Shown here: positions 42,921 through 51,117 of the stretch, in pieces
Position numbering within the stretch: the stretch's first letter is position 1
Layout of the letters: each line of letters opens with the position of its first letter
NCBI GenBank assembly: GCA_035624215.1
Contig: DASPRY010000076.1
Location: 1-64,000 of the forward strand
Source: JAFAGX01 sp035624215
Lineage (GTDB): Bacteria > Acidobacteriota > Terriglobia > Terriglobales > Acidobacteriaceae
Direction of reading: 5' to 3'
Length of the DNA: 64,000 nucleotides
The notes under the pieces: generated by a model
The model's database searches: none
The model's input: only the letters and a program-made list of their open reading frames with translations
Told to the model about the DNA's origin: nothing
Made by a program: the position numbers and the translations under genes

Positions 42921-44288
42921 ATGATTGGCTATGTGCTGCTGCGGGTGTTTCTTATCCTGCTCCTGGTGGCAGCTAACGCTTTCTTCGCCGCCGCCGAATT
43001 CGCCCTGGTCAGCGTCCGTGATACTCGCATCCAGCAACTGATTGAAGCCCACCGCATCGGCGCTCGTATCGTCCAGAGATTACACCGCAACCTCGACGAG
43101 GTCGTGAACGGTGTCCAGTTGGGAATCACCATAGTTAGCCTTACCCTTGGCTGGGTAGGCGAACCGGTGCTGGCCAGAATGGTCGAACAGTTCCTTGGCC
43201 AGGTCCCCCACGCCCACCTTTATGCGCATGGTATTGCCATCACCCTCGCCTTCATTCTGATTACTTGCCTGCACGTCATCCTGGGCGAACTCGTGCCCAA
43301 ATCCTTAGCTTTACAGCGGGGCGAACAGATTGCCCTGGCCGTTGCTGGGCCCATGGATGTCTTTCTCACCCTTACCCGGCCATTCATCTTTGTCATGAAC
43401 ACCGCTGCCGGTTCCGTTCTGCGTCTGTTTGGCTCACGCAAGCTGCGGCAAGGCCCAGTACATTCGCCGGACGAACTCAAGCTCATTGTTACTGCCAGCC
43501 GTCAATTCGGCCAAATCCCCCAGTTTCAGGAGGAGATGATTCATCACGCCCTGGAGCTGGAAAGCATTACCGTTCGCGAGGTCATGGTACCCCGGCCCGA
43601 CATTTTCTCATTGTCCGGCGACCTCACTCTCGATGAGGCTTTGTCGCGCGTAGTCGAGGCAAAACACTCTCGCGTCCCGATCTACGACCCACAAAGCGGC
43701 CCAGAGCACATTATCGGGGTGCTTTATTCCAAGGACCTGATGCGCTGGACACGCCTGCGCCTGACCTCTACTCCAGTCCAGCCCATCGCCGGCCGGATTT
43801 CGTCGATGAAGATCAGCCAGATTATGCGCGACGTCCTGGTCGTCCCCGAAACCAAGGTCTTGACTGAGCTTTTGGAGGAGTTCAAAGACCGCAAGCGTCA
43901 TCTCGCCGTGGTGGTGGACGAATTCGGCTCTACCGCCGGTGTCATCACGGTCGAAGACATAGTTGAACAACTGGTAGGCGAGATTCAGGATGAATTCGAC
44001 ACTTCCCCCCCCGAGCAGGCGCCTTTGGAAGGCGATCTCGCCTTGGTCCTGGATGGTTCCTTGAGCATTCGCGACCTGGAATCGCAATATCAGCTTGAAC
44101 TGCCCCGCGACGCGGGCTTCGAGACCTTGGCCGGATTTGTGCTCGCCCGTCTGCAACGCATCCCTAAGACCGGCGACGCTTTCGAGTACGAGGGCCATCG
44201 CTTCACCGTCGAAGACATGGAAGCCCACCGCATTGCCAAGGTAAGGATTGAGAAGCTGCAGCCCGCAACCGTCGGCAAAGCAGGCTGA
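42921..44288 (+). CDS. CNNM/CorC-HlyC family transporter-like protein (TlyC type)
   Basis: The product has 455 residues. A DUF21 membrane domain (about 1-190, three to four helices) holds NGVQLGITIVSLTLGWVGEP and HVILGELVPKSLALQ. Two CBS domains follow (about 210-335; VREVMVPRPDI, SRVPIYD). The C-terminal CorC/HlyC domain (about 360-445) ends with ETLAGFVLARLQRIPKTGD and FTVEDMEAHRIAKV. Relatives mediate Mg2+ efflux or Co2+/Na+ handling; older names call them hemolysins. It precedes a peptide ABC permease pair, from which it is separated by a repeat. Confidence 0.93.
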   Translation: MIGYVLLRVFLILLLVAANAFFAAAEFALVSVRDTRIQQLIEAHRIGARIVQRLHRNLDEVVNGVQLGITIVSLTLGWVGEPVLARMVEQFLGQVPHAHLYAHGIAITLAFILITCLHVILGELVPKSLALQRGEQIALAVAGPMDVFLTLTRPFIFVMNTAAGSVLRLFGSRKLRQGPVHSPDELKLIVTASRQFGQIPQFQEEMIHHALELESITVREVMVPRPDIFSLSGDLTLDEALSRVVEAKHSRVPIYDPQSGPEHIIGVLYSKDLMRWTRLRLTSTPVQPIAGRISSMKISQIMRDVLVVPETKVLTELLEEFKDRKRHLAVVVDEFGSTAGVITVEDIVEQLVGEIQDEFDTSPPEQAPLEGDLALVLDGSLSIRDLESQYQLELPRDAGFETLAGFVLARLQRIPKTGDAFEYEGHRFTVEDMEAHRIAKVRIEKLQPATVGKAG

Positions 44289-44310
44289 AATGGTGGCCAA
44301 TTATTTTCTT

Positions 44311-44372
44311 GTCATCCTGAGCATGGCGACGCAATAAACGCGCGTCTGGACCGCCTCCTTGCGGAGGATGAC
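44311..44372. repeat. REP-like repeat unit with GTCATCC/GGATGAC ends
   Basis: GTCATCC (44311-44317) and GGATGAC (44366-44372) bound a 62-base unit between the CNNM and permease genes. The sequence GTCATCCTGAGCATGGCGAC resembles other members of the dispersed family. Confidence 0.55.
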
Positions 44373-44391
44373 GACCACAGATCGGAGAATC

Positions 44392-45309
44392 GTGTTTCGC
44401 TATCTCGCTCTTCGCCTGCTTTACATGCTTCCGGTAGTCTGGCTCATCGTCTCCGTCGTTTTCCTTCTCATTCACCTGGTTCCCGGCGATCCCATTCTGC
44501 AGATGCTTGGGGAAGGCGCTCCCGCCGGCGATGTGCAAGCCGCCCGCCATGCTTACGGCCTCGATGTTCCGCTCTCTCAGCAATATCTTCATTATTGGAA
44601 AGGTGTGCTGCACGGCGATCTCGGCCCCTCCCTGCGCTTCAACCAGAATGTCGCGCGCCTCATTGCCCAGCGTTATCCTTACACCCTGCAATTGACGCTT
44701 GCGTCACTATTTGTTGCCATCGCGCTCTCCATTCCTGCGGGCGTACGCTCGGCGCAAAGACGCAACCGCTGGGATGACCGCCTGCTCAGCGTAGTTAGCT
44801 TATTCGGCCTGTCGTTTCCGAACTTTGCCCTCGGCCCCATCCTGATCTTGTTTTTTGCTATCAAGCTAGGATGGCTGCCGGTCTCTGGCTCCGGGACCCT
44901 GGCCCACGTGGTTCTTCCCGCCGTCACCATGGGTAGTGCATTGGCTGCAATACTCACCCGCATGGTGCGCACGTCCATGCTCGAAGAACTTGGCCAGGAT
45001 TACATTCGCACCGCCCGCGCCAAAGGATTGCCCGAGCACACTGTCGTTTATCGCCACGCCCTGCGCAACGCCATGATCCCGGTCATCACCGTGCTCGGAT
45101 TACAGTTCGGGGCGCTGCTCGCCGGTGCCATCGTGACCGAAACCATTTTTTCCTGGCCCGGCATCGGCCGCTTGACCATCCAGGCCATCGGCAATCGCGA
45201 TTACTATCTTGTCCAGGGATGCATTCTCGCCATCGGCTTAACTTATGTGGCTGTTAATTTTCTGACGGATTTGCTGTACTCGGTGGTGAATCCAAGGATA
45301 CGTCAATAA
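44392..45309 (+). CDS. Peptide-type ABC transporter permease, DppB/OppB family
   Basis: The product has 305 residues from GTG 44392, with GGAG 5 bases upstream. The in-frame ATG at 44368 sits inside the repeat with no spacing to its binding site. Six membrane helices are seen. The N-terminal VVFLLIHLVPGDPI and GLDVPLSQQYLHYW, and the EAA loop RTARAKGLPEHTVVYRHALRNA are family signatures. It should pair with the DppC-like permease downstream. No ATPase or binding protein is adjacent. Confidence 0.93.
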   Translation: MFRYLALRLLYMLPVVWLIVSVVFLLIHLVPGDPILQMLGEGAPAGDVQAARHAYGLDVPLSQQYLHYWKGVLHGDLGPSLRFNQNVARLIAQRYPYTLQLTLASLFVAIALSIPAGVRSAQRRNRWDDRLLSVVSLFGLSFPNFALGPILILFFAIKLGWLPVSGSGTLAHVVLPAVTMGSALAAILTRMVRTSMLEELGQDYIRTARAKGLPEHTVVYRHALRNAMIPVITVLGLQFGALLAGAIVTETIFSWPGIGRLTIQAIGNRDYYLVQGCILAIGLTYVAVNFLTDLLYSVVNPRIRQ

Positions 45310-45331
45310 GAAAAATGACACTTTGCTATAT

Positions 45332-45360
45332 GTCGTCCCGAGCGCAGTCGAGGGACCTGC
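45332..45360 (+). repeat. Dispersed GTCGTCCCGAG-type repeat inside the permease operon
   Basis: GTCGTCCCGAGCGCAGTCGA plus GGGACCTGC is nearly the same as 18190-18217. It lies between the two permease genes, so it is probably transcribed and may form mRNA structure. Confidence 0.7.
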
Positions 45361-45383
45361 TGTTCGGCTTACTCTGAAGATCC

Positions 45384-46241
45384 ATGGCCACAACCACCGT
45401 CTCGCTCCCACGCGTTGCCCGCCACAATCCCCTGGCCGCCATCGGCGTCGTGCTGGTCATCATTTTTGTGATCTTCGCCATCTTCGCACCCTGGATTGCG
45501 CCTTACGACCCCGCATCGATCGACTTGCCCGCACGTCTCTCGCCGCCATCTTCTGCCCACTGGTGCGGCACCGATGAACTCGGACGTGACATTCTCTCCC
45601 GCCTCATCTACGGTTCCCGCATTTCTATGCTCGTGGGAAGCTGCGTAGTTGCCTGCTCTCTAGCCCTGGGTCTCATTGTCGGCTCCATCGCCGGATACTA
45701 CGGCGGTCGCGTCGATCGCTTCGTCAACGTGGTCGTGATGAACGCGTTTCTCTCGTTTCCCGGCATCCTGCTGGCCATCGCCTTTGTGGCTTTTCGCGGG
45801 CCGGGAATCTTCAATCTGGTGCTCGCGCTTTCACTCGGCGGATGGGTCGGCTACGCGAGGCTGGTACGGGCCCAGGTTTTGGCGGTGCGCGAACGCGAAT
45901 TTGTTGAAGCCGCCCGCGCTCTCGGAGCCAGCGACCTGCGCATCATCACGCGCCACATTTTACCGAACATCATCCAGCCGGTGATCGTACAGGCTGCCAT
46001 CGGCATGGCCGGTGCCATCCTCGCTGAAGCCACCATGAGTTTTCTCGGTCTGGGCGTCGCCCCTCCCACCGCCAGCTGGGGCACCATGCTCAACGACGGC
46101 CGCGCCCATCTCTTCGACGCTCCCCATCTCGTCTTATTTCCCGCCGCCGCCGTGATGCTCGCCGTGCTCGCCTTCAATTTCATCGGCGATGCTCTGCGCG
46201 ATTTTCTCGATCCCCGTTCCCGCATCGAAGTAGGGCTGTAA
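45384..46241 (+). CDS. Peptide-type ABC transporter permease, DppC/OppC family
   Basis: The product has 285 residues and about six membrane helices. The N-terminal helix is followed by HWCGTDELGRDILSRLIYGS, a hallmark of DppC-type subunits. The EAA loop is EAARALGASDLRIITRHILP. PPTASWGTMLNDG and a C-terminal FNFIGDALRDFLDPR complete the family pattern. It forms the second permease with the preceding gene. Missing neighbours mean the substrate (di- or oligopeptide, nickel or other) is not certain. Confidence 0.94.
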   Translation: MATTTVSLPRVARHNPLAAIGVVLVIIFVIFAIFAPWIAPYDPASIDLPARLSPPSSAHWCGTDELGRDILSRLIYGSRISMLVGSCVVACSLALGLIVGSIAGYYGGRVDRFVNVVVMNAFLSFPGILLAIAFVAFRGPGIFNLVLALSLGGWVGYARLVRAQVLAVREREFVEAARALGASDLRIITRHILPNIIQPVIVQAAIGMAGAILAEATMSFLGLGVAPPTASWGTMLNDGRAHLFDAPHLVLFPAAAVMLAVLAFNFIGDALRDFLDPRSRIEVGL

Positions 46242-46345
46242 TCCAAGAGTCTTCAACCGGTGCGCGCAGCCGCTACTGTTCTCTCGATTGGTTCCATCGA
46301 TAAATTCGCTCCGCTGCTACGTCAGCTGATTGGCATAATGGGAAA

Positions 46346-48040
46346 ATGGATATTGTTTTCGCTGACGAACGTTGGCTTCCGAAGTCTGTCCTCTGTTTGC
46401 GGGACTACAACCTCAACAAACTCTTTCACGACCTCGTTGCCGGCATCACCGTCGGCCTGGTTGCCCTGCCCCTGGCGATGGCGTTCTCCATTGCCTCCGG
46501 CCTTACTCCGCAGGCCGGCATTTATTGTGCAATCGTCACCGGCTTTTTGATTTCACTGCTGGGAGGCTCCAAGACACAGATTGGCGGACCTACCGGAGCT
46601 TTCGTCGTCGTAGTAGCGGGCATTGTTGCCACGCACGGCGTTGACGGTCTGTTTATGTGCACGGTGATGGCTGGCGTACTGCTCGTGATCATGGGCCTCA
46701 CCGGCATGGGCACTGCGGTCAAGTTCATCCCGCGACCAATCGTGATTGGCTTCACCAACGGCGTTGCAATCCTGATCGCCAGCACACAAATTAAAGATGC
46801 TTTGGGCCTGCAGGTCGACAAGCTTCCCGGCGTCTTCTGGCTGCGCATGGAAACCCTGGCCCGCCACTTCGCAACGCTGAATTACTCCGCCACCGCTCTC
46901 GCTTTAGGCACCATCACTATCTTGATTTCCTGCCGCCTGGTTTCCAACCGCATTCCCGGGCCAATCGTTGCTTTGCTGGTCGGAACCGGAGCTGTGGTGA
47001 TCTTCAAGCTGCCGGTCGAGACCATTGGCAGCCGCTTCGGCGGAATTCCAGGTGGATTGCCGCATTTCGCGGTGCCGAAGTTCCGGCCGGACCTGATTCA
47101 TGGCCTGCTCGGACCGGCCGTCACCGTAGCCATGCTGGGTGCGATTGAATCTCTGATGTCGGCGGTGGTTTCTGACCGCATGAGCAACGATCGACACAAC
47201 CCGAACGTGGAGTTATTCGCTCAAGGCTTTGCCAACATTTTTTCTCCGCTCTTTGGAGGCCTGCCTGCTACCGGCGCAATCGCACGCACCGCCACCAGCA
47301 TCCGCTCCGGAGCGCAATCGCCAGTGGCGGGAATGATCCATTCACTTACGCTGCTTTGCATCCTCCTGTTTGCTTCACCGCTGGTGCGATTCGTCCCGAT
47401 GGCGGTACTGGCGGGCATCTTGCTCGTGGTGTCGTACAACATGGGGGAATGGCGGGAGATACCGCAGCTGCTCAAGCTCACAAAAACCGACATCAGCGTA
47501 TGGCTGTTAACTTTTGCTCTGACTGTATTCGCAGATCTTACGGTCGCGGTGGAAGCGGGAATGATTCTTGCCGCGTTGCTCTTCATCAGCCGTGTCGCCG
47601 CGACGACTACCGTCTCTCAGGTAACCGATGACTACATCGAAGATGGGCGGGTTCACATTCTTCAGGATAAGGATATTCCCTATTACGCAACCATTTTCCG
47701 CATCCATGGCCCGTTTTTGTTTGGCGCCACCGACAAGATTTCGGTCGTGACCGAGAAAATCCACCAGCTACCACCTGTGGTCATTCTGCGCCTGCGCAAC
47801 ATGACCGCACTGGATGCCACCGGCTTGTTTGCGATGGAAGAAGTAGCCAAACAGCTGCACGCAACCGGTCGAACCCTGATTGTATGTGGCGCGCGAGAGC
47901 AGCCGGGGAAAGTGATTCATCAGGCCGAGTTCGAAGAAATTATCGGCCGCAACAACATTTGCTCGAATGTGCAGGAGGCGCTGGTGCGCGCAGAAGAGGT
48001 GTTTGAGAAGGTGCAGCCTAAAGGTGTAGGCGCCAGCTAG
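46346..48040 (+). CDS. SulP family anion transporter with C-terminal STAS domain
   Basis: The product has 564 residues. About 12 membrane segments follow the DYNLNKLFHDLVAGITVGLV opening. The SulP signature region is PLAMAFSIASGLTPQAGIYC. GGPTGAFVVVVAGIV lies in the transport core. The STAS domain (about 440-550) has RLRNMTALDATGLFAMEEVA. Members transport sulfate, bicarbonate or other anions, with H+ or Na+. No cysteine-biosynthesis genes or carbonic anhydrase are nearby, so the anion is not known. Confidence 0.94.
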   Translation: MDIVFADERWLPKSVLCLRDYNLNKLFHDLVAGITVGLVALPLAMAFSIASGLTPQAGIYCAIVTGFLISLLGGSKTQIGGPTGAFVVVVAGIVATHGVDGLFMCTVMAGVLLVIMGLTGMGTAVKFIPRPIVIGFTNGVAILIASTQIKDALGLQVDKLPGVFWLRMETLARHFATLNYSATALALGTITILISCRLVSNRIPGPIVALLVGTGAVVIFKLPVETIGSRFGGIPGGLPHFAVPKFRPDLIHGLLGPAVTVAMLGAIESLMSAVVSDRMSNDRHNPNVELFAQGFANIFSPLFGGLPATGAIARTATSIRSGAQSPVAGMIHSLTLLCILLFASPLVRFVPMAVLAGILLVVSYNMGEWREIPQLLKLTKTDISVWLLTFALTVFADLTVAVEAGMILAALLFISRVAATTTVSQVTDDYIEDGRVHILQDKDIPYYATIFRIHGPFLFGATDKISVVTEKIHQLPPVVILRLRNMTALDATGLFAMEEVAKQLHATGRTLIVCGAREQPGKVIHQAEFEEIIGRNNICSNVQEALVRAEEVFEKVQPKGVGAS

Positions 48041-48157
48041 GGAAACCGATCGCTGCCTTCCGCTCTGTACCGGTGTCCGTGTCGCACCGGCCCCCTTGGT
48101 ACGCCTCTTGGTGCATGCCATTGCCCCTGGGCCTGTGGGTGTGTTACAAGCCAGATA

Positions 48158-49006
48158 ATGCGCAAATGGATGCGTGAGCGGCTCCAGCGCCGCAAGAAAG
48201 AGCCGGAAAAGCCTGCACCGGAGAGCGCACCGGCGCCCTTGCAGCCGGCCTTCTACGATATCGCGCCAAAGACCGAGCCGGAGCCGGCCGCTGAACCCGA
48301 AACACCTCGGCCAATCCCTGAGACAACCTCAGCGGAAATCCAGTCCCCGGCTCCAGGTGCACAACCCGGCGGCGATCAGCGCAAACGGCGGCGCCGCCGT
48401 GGCCGCGGAGGCCGTGGCCGCATCTCTCAGTCGCCTCCACGAACCACTCCCGGCTCGCCAGCTCCGCCGACCAGCGCGCCCGAGCCTGCGATCTCAGCCG
48501 AACCCGCCGTCGCCGCCCCTGCGCCGCCTCCGCCTGCTCCGCGCCCTTCGCGCGGAACGGTCGTTTTAGCCATTGGTCTGCCCGGATCCGGCAAAAGCTC
48601 CTGGTTTAAGCGTCACAACATTACGCCGCTCTCCAGCGATCTGCTGCGGTCGCTGTTGTTCGACGATCCCACCGAGCAACGCTTTCAGGATCTGATTTTT
48701 TCCAATCTGCGCTCCATGCTCAAGGCGCGGCTCATTGCCCGCCGCCCCATGAACTACGTGGACGCGACCAATCTCACCTCACACGATCGTCATGGTTGGA
48801 TCAAGCTGGCCAAAGACTACGGTTACGATGTGCAGGCAGTATTTTTCGATGTGCCGCTCGAGGTTTGCCTGCTCCGCAACCAGCGGCGCGAGCGCGTTGT
48901 CGGCGAGGACGTAATGCGCCGAATGGCCGCCAAACTCAAGCCTCCTACGTTTGCCGAAGGCTTCTCCAAAATCACCGTAGTAAAGGTCAAGCACAAGGAA
49001 GCGTGA
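48158..49006 (+). CDS. P-loop kinase with a proline- and arginine-rich N-terminus
   Basis: The product has 282 residues. Residues 1-135 are low complexity: Pro, Ala and Glu runs around a basic KRRRRRGRGGRGR patch, likely disordered and able to bind RNA. The C-terminal domain (about 135-282) is a polynucleotide-kinase/zeta-type ATPase with Walker A IGLPGSGKSSWF, a Lys/Asp TPLSSDLLRSL motif, VDATNLTSHDR and a lid RNQRRERVVGEDVMRRM. It may phosphorylate an RNA end or a small molecule; substrate unknown. An ATG at 48158 begins MRKWMRERLQRRK. Confidence 0.82.
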   Translation: MRKWMRERLQRRKKEPEKPAPESAPAPLQPAFYDIAPKTEPEPAAEPETPRPIPETTSAEIQSPAPGAQPGGDQRKRRRRRGRGGRGRISQSPPRTTPGSPAPPTSAPEPAISAEPAVAAPAPPPPAPRPSRGTVVLAIGLPGSGKSSWFKRHNITPLSSDLLRSLLFDDPTEQRFQDLIFSNLRSMLKARLIARRPMNYVDATNLTSHDRHGWIKLAKDYGYDVQAVFFDVPLEVCLLRNQRRERVVGEDVMRRMAAKLKPPTFAEGFSKITVVKVKHKEA

Positions 49007-49019
49007 AACCTGAAGTGCT

Positions 49020-49068
49020 GATCGGCGATTGCCAATTGGAAATTGGCAATCGAAAATCCTTAAAATCC
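49020..49068. repeat. Heptad-periodic array forming a perfect 12-bp hairpin between convergent genes
   Basis: CGATTGCCAATT (49026-49037) and AATTGGCAATCG (49041-49052) pair perfectly around GGA. The same stretch reads as successive 7-base units such as AATTGGA, AATTGGC and AATCGAA. It lies between the convergent kinase and hydrolase genes and could terminate both. It has no T tract. Confidence 0.75.
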
Positions 49069-49679
49069 TACTCCTTCAAATACGGCAACAGCTCCTTGAA
49101 CGCCGGCGCGCCTGAAGAGCGCAACAACTCATAAATAATCATCTCCGTCGAAGAGATCACCGCTCCCGCCGCCCGCATCCTCTCCAGTCCAATATGCCAG
49201 TTCCACTCCGTGCGCGAGCTCACGGCGTCTGACGCAACGTGAACAATGTAGCCCTCCCTCAGCGCGCCGAGTGCCGTCTGCATGACACAGATATGGCTCT
49301 CCATGCCGCAAAGCAGAACCGTGTTGCGGTTGCCGGGCAGGCGTTTCAAAGCCGAGCAGAAAACCTCGCTGCCGAAGCAGGAAAACATCTGCTTGTCGAT
49401 CCCTTCGATCCCGGGCAGCAGCGACGCGATCTCCGGAATCGTCTTCCCCAGCCCTTTCGCATACTGCACACTCATCAGTGTCGGAATTTTCAGAATCCCC
49501 GCCAGGCGGATCAAGAGCTGCGAATTCTTCACCAGACGTTCTTTTTCAAAGATCGGGGGCAGCAGCTTCTCCTGAATATCGATCACAATCAGCGCGCACT
49601 GTTCTGCTTCCAGTGCGCGGCGGGCAATTTCCGCATAATCGTTGCTTAATTGATTGACGCTCCCGACGGCCGTAACCAT
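49068..49679 (-). CDS. Isochorismatase-family cysteine hydrolase
   Basis: The product has 203 residues from ATG 49679 with AAAGGAG 8 bases upstream. The Asp-Lys-Cys triad of the family is visible: LIVIDIQEKLLPP, YAKGLGKT and LLCGMESHICVMQTALGAL. The cis-peptide context is normal. Known members hydrolyse isochorismate, nicotinamide or other amides; this one resembles the YcaC-like general hydrolases. Substrate unknown. It converges with the P-loop kinase. Confidence 0.9.
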   Translation of the reverse strand: MVTAVGSVNQLSNDYAEIARRALEAEQCALIVIDIQEKLLPPIFEKERLVKNSQLLIRLAGILKIPTLMSVQYAKGLGKTIPEIASLLPGIEGIDKQMFSCFGSEVFCSALKRLPGNRNTVLLCGMESHICVMQTALGALREGYIVHVASDAVSSRTEWNWHIGLERMRAAGAVISSTEMIIYELLRSSGAPAFKELLPYLKE

Positions 49680-49822
49680 GACTTTGCTCCTTTCCAAGGA
49701 TCTTAAACTGTCGCCACAAACTGCGGGAGGCCTGCACCGTTCCGCCGCCTCGCCGCAAAGTTGACCACGGTCCAGCAGCCCCATAGAATCGAAATTGCGG
49801 ATCCCATTTTGCAGCCGCCCGC

Positions 49823-49896
49823 TGCCCCCTCGTTCAACGGCAGGACAGCTGACTCTGGATCAGCATATCGGGGTTCGAATCCCTGGGGGGCAGCCA
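49823..49896 (+). tRNA. tRNA-Gln (anticodon CTG)
   Basis: A complete cloverleaf is visible. Acceptor TGCCCCC (49823-49829) pairs with GGGGGCA (49886-49892), then G and an encoded CCA (49894-49896). The anticodon arm is GCTGA-ctCTGga-TCAGC. The T arm CGGGG-TTCGAAT-CCCTG has one G-T pair. Anticodon CTG reads CAG glutamine codons. It stands in an otherwise sparsely coding 532-base gap (49680-50211) that also carries two dispersed repeats. Confidence 0.93.
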
Positions 49897-50044
49897 ATCC
49901 ATCGCCCGTTTCTGTCGGTTGCCGAATCAAGTCCGACCAAGAACCCGTTCCAAATCGGGAATTTCTCCCCTCCGATTCCCTCCAATCGCGTAGGCGACAG
50001 CCTCGGCCGCTTCGTCTTCGGTAACTCCACTAACCCCTAAGGAC

Positions 50045-50093
50045 GGTCATCCCGAAGCCTCGCGCTTTCGCCAGCGAAGCGAGGGATCTCGCG
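50045..50093 (+). repeat. Left arm of a perfect 49-bp inverted repeat around the GIY-YIG gene
   Basis: It starts GGTCATCCCGAAGCCTCGCG and ends GAGGGATCTCGCG. It is identical in inverse to 50536-50584. Inside, CCTCG and CGAGG flank CTTTCGC/GCGAAG-type complementarity, so each arm can fold alone, like a REP element. Confidence 0.9.
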
Positions 50094-50159
50094 TGTAGCG
50101 GCACGGCAGTGTTCAGTCGTCACATACGATTTCAAGAACGACAGTCAAGATAGGACCCA

Positions 50160-50206
50160 CGCAAGATCCGTCGCTCCGCCTGAAGAACGGCTGCGCTCGG
50201 GATGAC
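50160..50206 (-). repeat. Related repeat directly before the GIY-YIG start
   Basis: Read on the minus strand it starts GTCATCCCGAGCGCAGCCGT and ends GATCTTGCG, a diverged member of the family in inverted orientation. The GIY-YIG ATG follows 5 bases later, leaving no room for a good ribosome binding site outside the repeat. Confidence 0.75.
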
Positions 50207-50211
50207 CTTAT

Positions 50212-50616
50212 ATGCGCGCAAAGTCCTTTTACGTCTACATCATGACCAATCGCCCACGTTCTCATATGTTGTACACGGGAGTGACCAGCAATCTGCTCCG
50301 GAGAGTCTTCGAGCACAAGAACAAACTTCTTCCAGGCTTTACCAGCCGCTACAACCTGACGCGTGTGGTTTACTACGAATGTTTCGCCTTCCCTGACGCC
50401 GCGATCGACCGGGAGAAGGAGATCAAGGGTTGGCGACGAAGCAAGAAGATTCGTCTGATCGAGTCTACAAACCCACATTGGTACGATTTGGCTGAGAAAT
50501 GGGGCGACGTGTACAAGCCCGGTGGTGGCGATCCGCGCGAGATCCCTCGCTTCGCTGGCGAAAGCGCGAGGCTTCGGGATGACCCTGTGCAAAAGGAGCA
50601 TGAAACCGACTGCTGA
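50212..50616 (+). CDS. GIY-YIG family endonuclease-like protein (COG2827 type) with repeat-derived C-terminus
   Basis: The product has 134 residues. The GIY-YIG core is seen as FYVYIMTN (the GIY position), MLYTGVTSNLLRRVFEHK (YIG and Arg) and a catalytic Glu in DREKEIKGWRRSKK. The usual domain ends near WYDLAEKWGDVYK (residue about 105). The last 26 residues run through the right inverted-repeat arm, giving PREIPRFAGESARLRDDP. Such small URI-domain proteins are scattered in bacteria without known function. The start has only a weak binding site. Confidence 0.85.
   Translation: MRAKSFYVYIMTNRPRSHMLYTGVTSNLLRRVFEHKNKLLPGFTSRYNLTRVVYYECFAFPDAAIDREKEIKGWRRSKKIRLIESTNPHWYDLAEKWGDVYKPGGGDPREIPRFAGESARLRDDPVQKEHETDC
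50536..50584 (-). repeat. Right arm of the perfect 49-bp inverted repeat
   Basis: It is the exact reverse complement of 50045-50093 and lies inside the GIY-YIG gene, covering codons 109-125. The perfect match against a generally diverged repeat family points to a recent event or conversion. Confidence 0.9.
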
Positions 50617-50719
50617 AACTCTGTCTCCTGGCCCTGGCTACTTGCCGCCCCCTCTTCCCACCTGTTACCATCATTTCGTTACTAAAATCGAATAAAACAG
50701 ACAGGAGTGCACCAGAGTA

Positions 50720-50986
50720 GTGCTAGCCAGAGAGCATAAGAGGTCCGTCATCGATCAGCACCGCACGCATCCTACCGACACGGGCAGTCCCGAAGTCCAA
50801 ATCGCGCTGTTAAGCGAGCGCATTGGTCAGTTGACGGAACACTTCAAAACGCACCTCAAAGATCACGGCTCGCGCCGCGGTCTGCTCATGTTGGTCAGCA
50901 AGCGGCGTCGTTTGCTCGACTACCTGAAAACCTACGATTCCGAGCGCTACAAAAATGTCGTTGCCAAGCTCGGCCTGCGCAAGTAG
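50720..50986 (+). CDS. rpsO: 30S ribosomal protein S15
   Basis: The product has 88 residues from a GTG and is full length. The opening MLAREHKRSVIDQHRTHPTD and the DTGSPEVQIALLSERI block, then HLKDHGSRRGLLMLVSKRRRLLDYL, are diagnostic. S15 binds the 16S rRNA central domain early in 30S assembly. It lies before pnp, the conserved rpsO-pnp order. GACAGGAG sits 11 bases upstream of the GTG. Confidence 0.98.
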   Translation: MLAREHKRSVIDQHRTHPTDTGSPEVQIALLSERIGQLTEHFKTHLKDHGSRRGLLMLVSKRRRLLDYLKTYDSERYKNVVAKLGLRK

Positions 50987-51004
50987 TTGCTCCGCGTCGG
51001 GTGC

Positions 51005-51037
51005 CCCATTTTTGCGCGTTCTTTGCGCGAAAGTGGG
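51005..51037 (+). terminator. Hairpin after rpsO (rpsO-pnp intergenic)
   Basis: CCCATTTTTGCGC (51005-51017) pairs with GCGCGAAAGTGGG (51025-51037) through 13 pairs including two G-T, around GTTCTTT. No T run follows, so it is an attenuator or processing site rather than a simple terminator. Confidence 0.55.
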
Positions 51038-51117
51038 AAATCCAAGGTGAAACAAAGCAGTGCGTTTGCAGGACATCCCAACTCCACACTGGCATCCATT
51101 CCCACTATTCCGGGTGG

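Noticed and set aside
45332..45360. Terminator between the two permease genes
   Set aside because: The sequence is a member of the dispersed repeat family with no T tract, and the two permeases need to be co-expressed.
49823..49896. tRNA-Gln as integration site of a genomic island
   Set aside because: No integrase, no duplicated 3' tRNA end and no foreign gene block follow; the next genes are the repeat/GIY-YIG unit and housekeeping rpsO-pnp.
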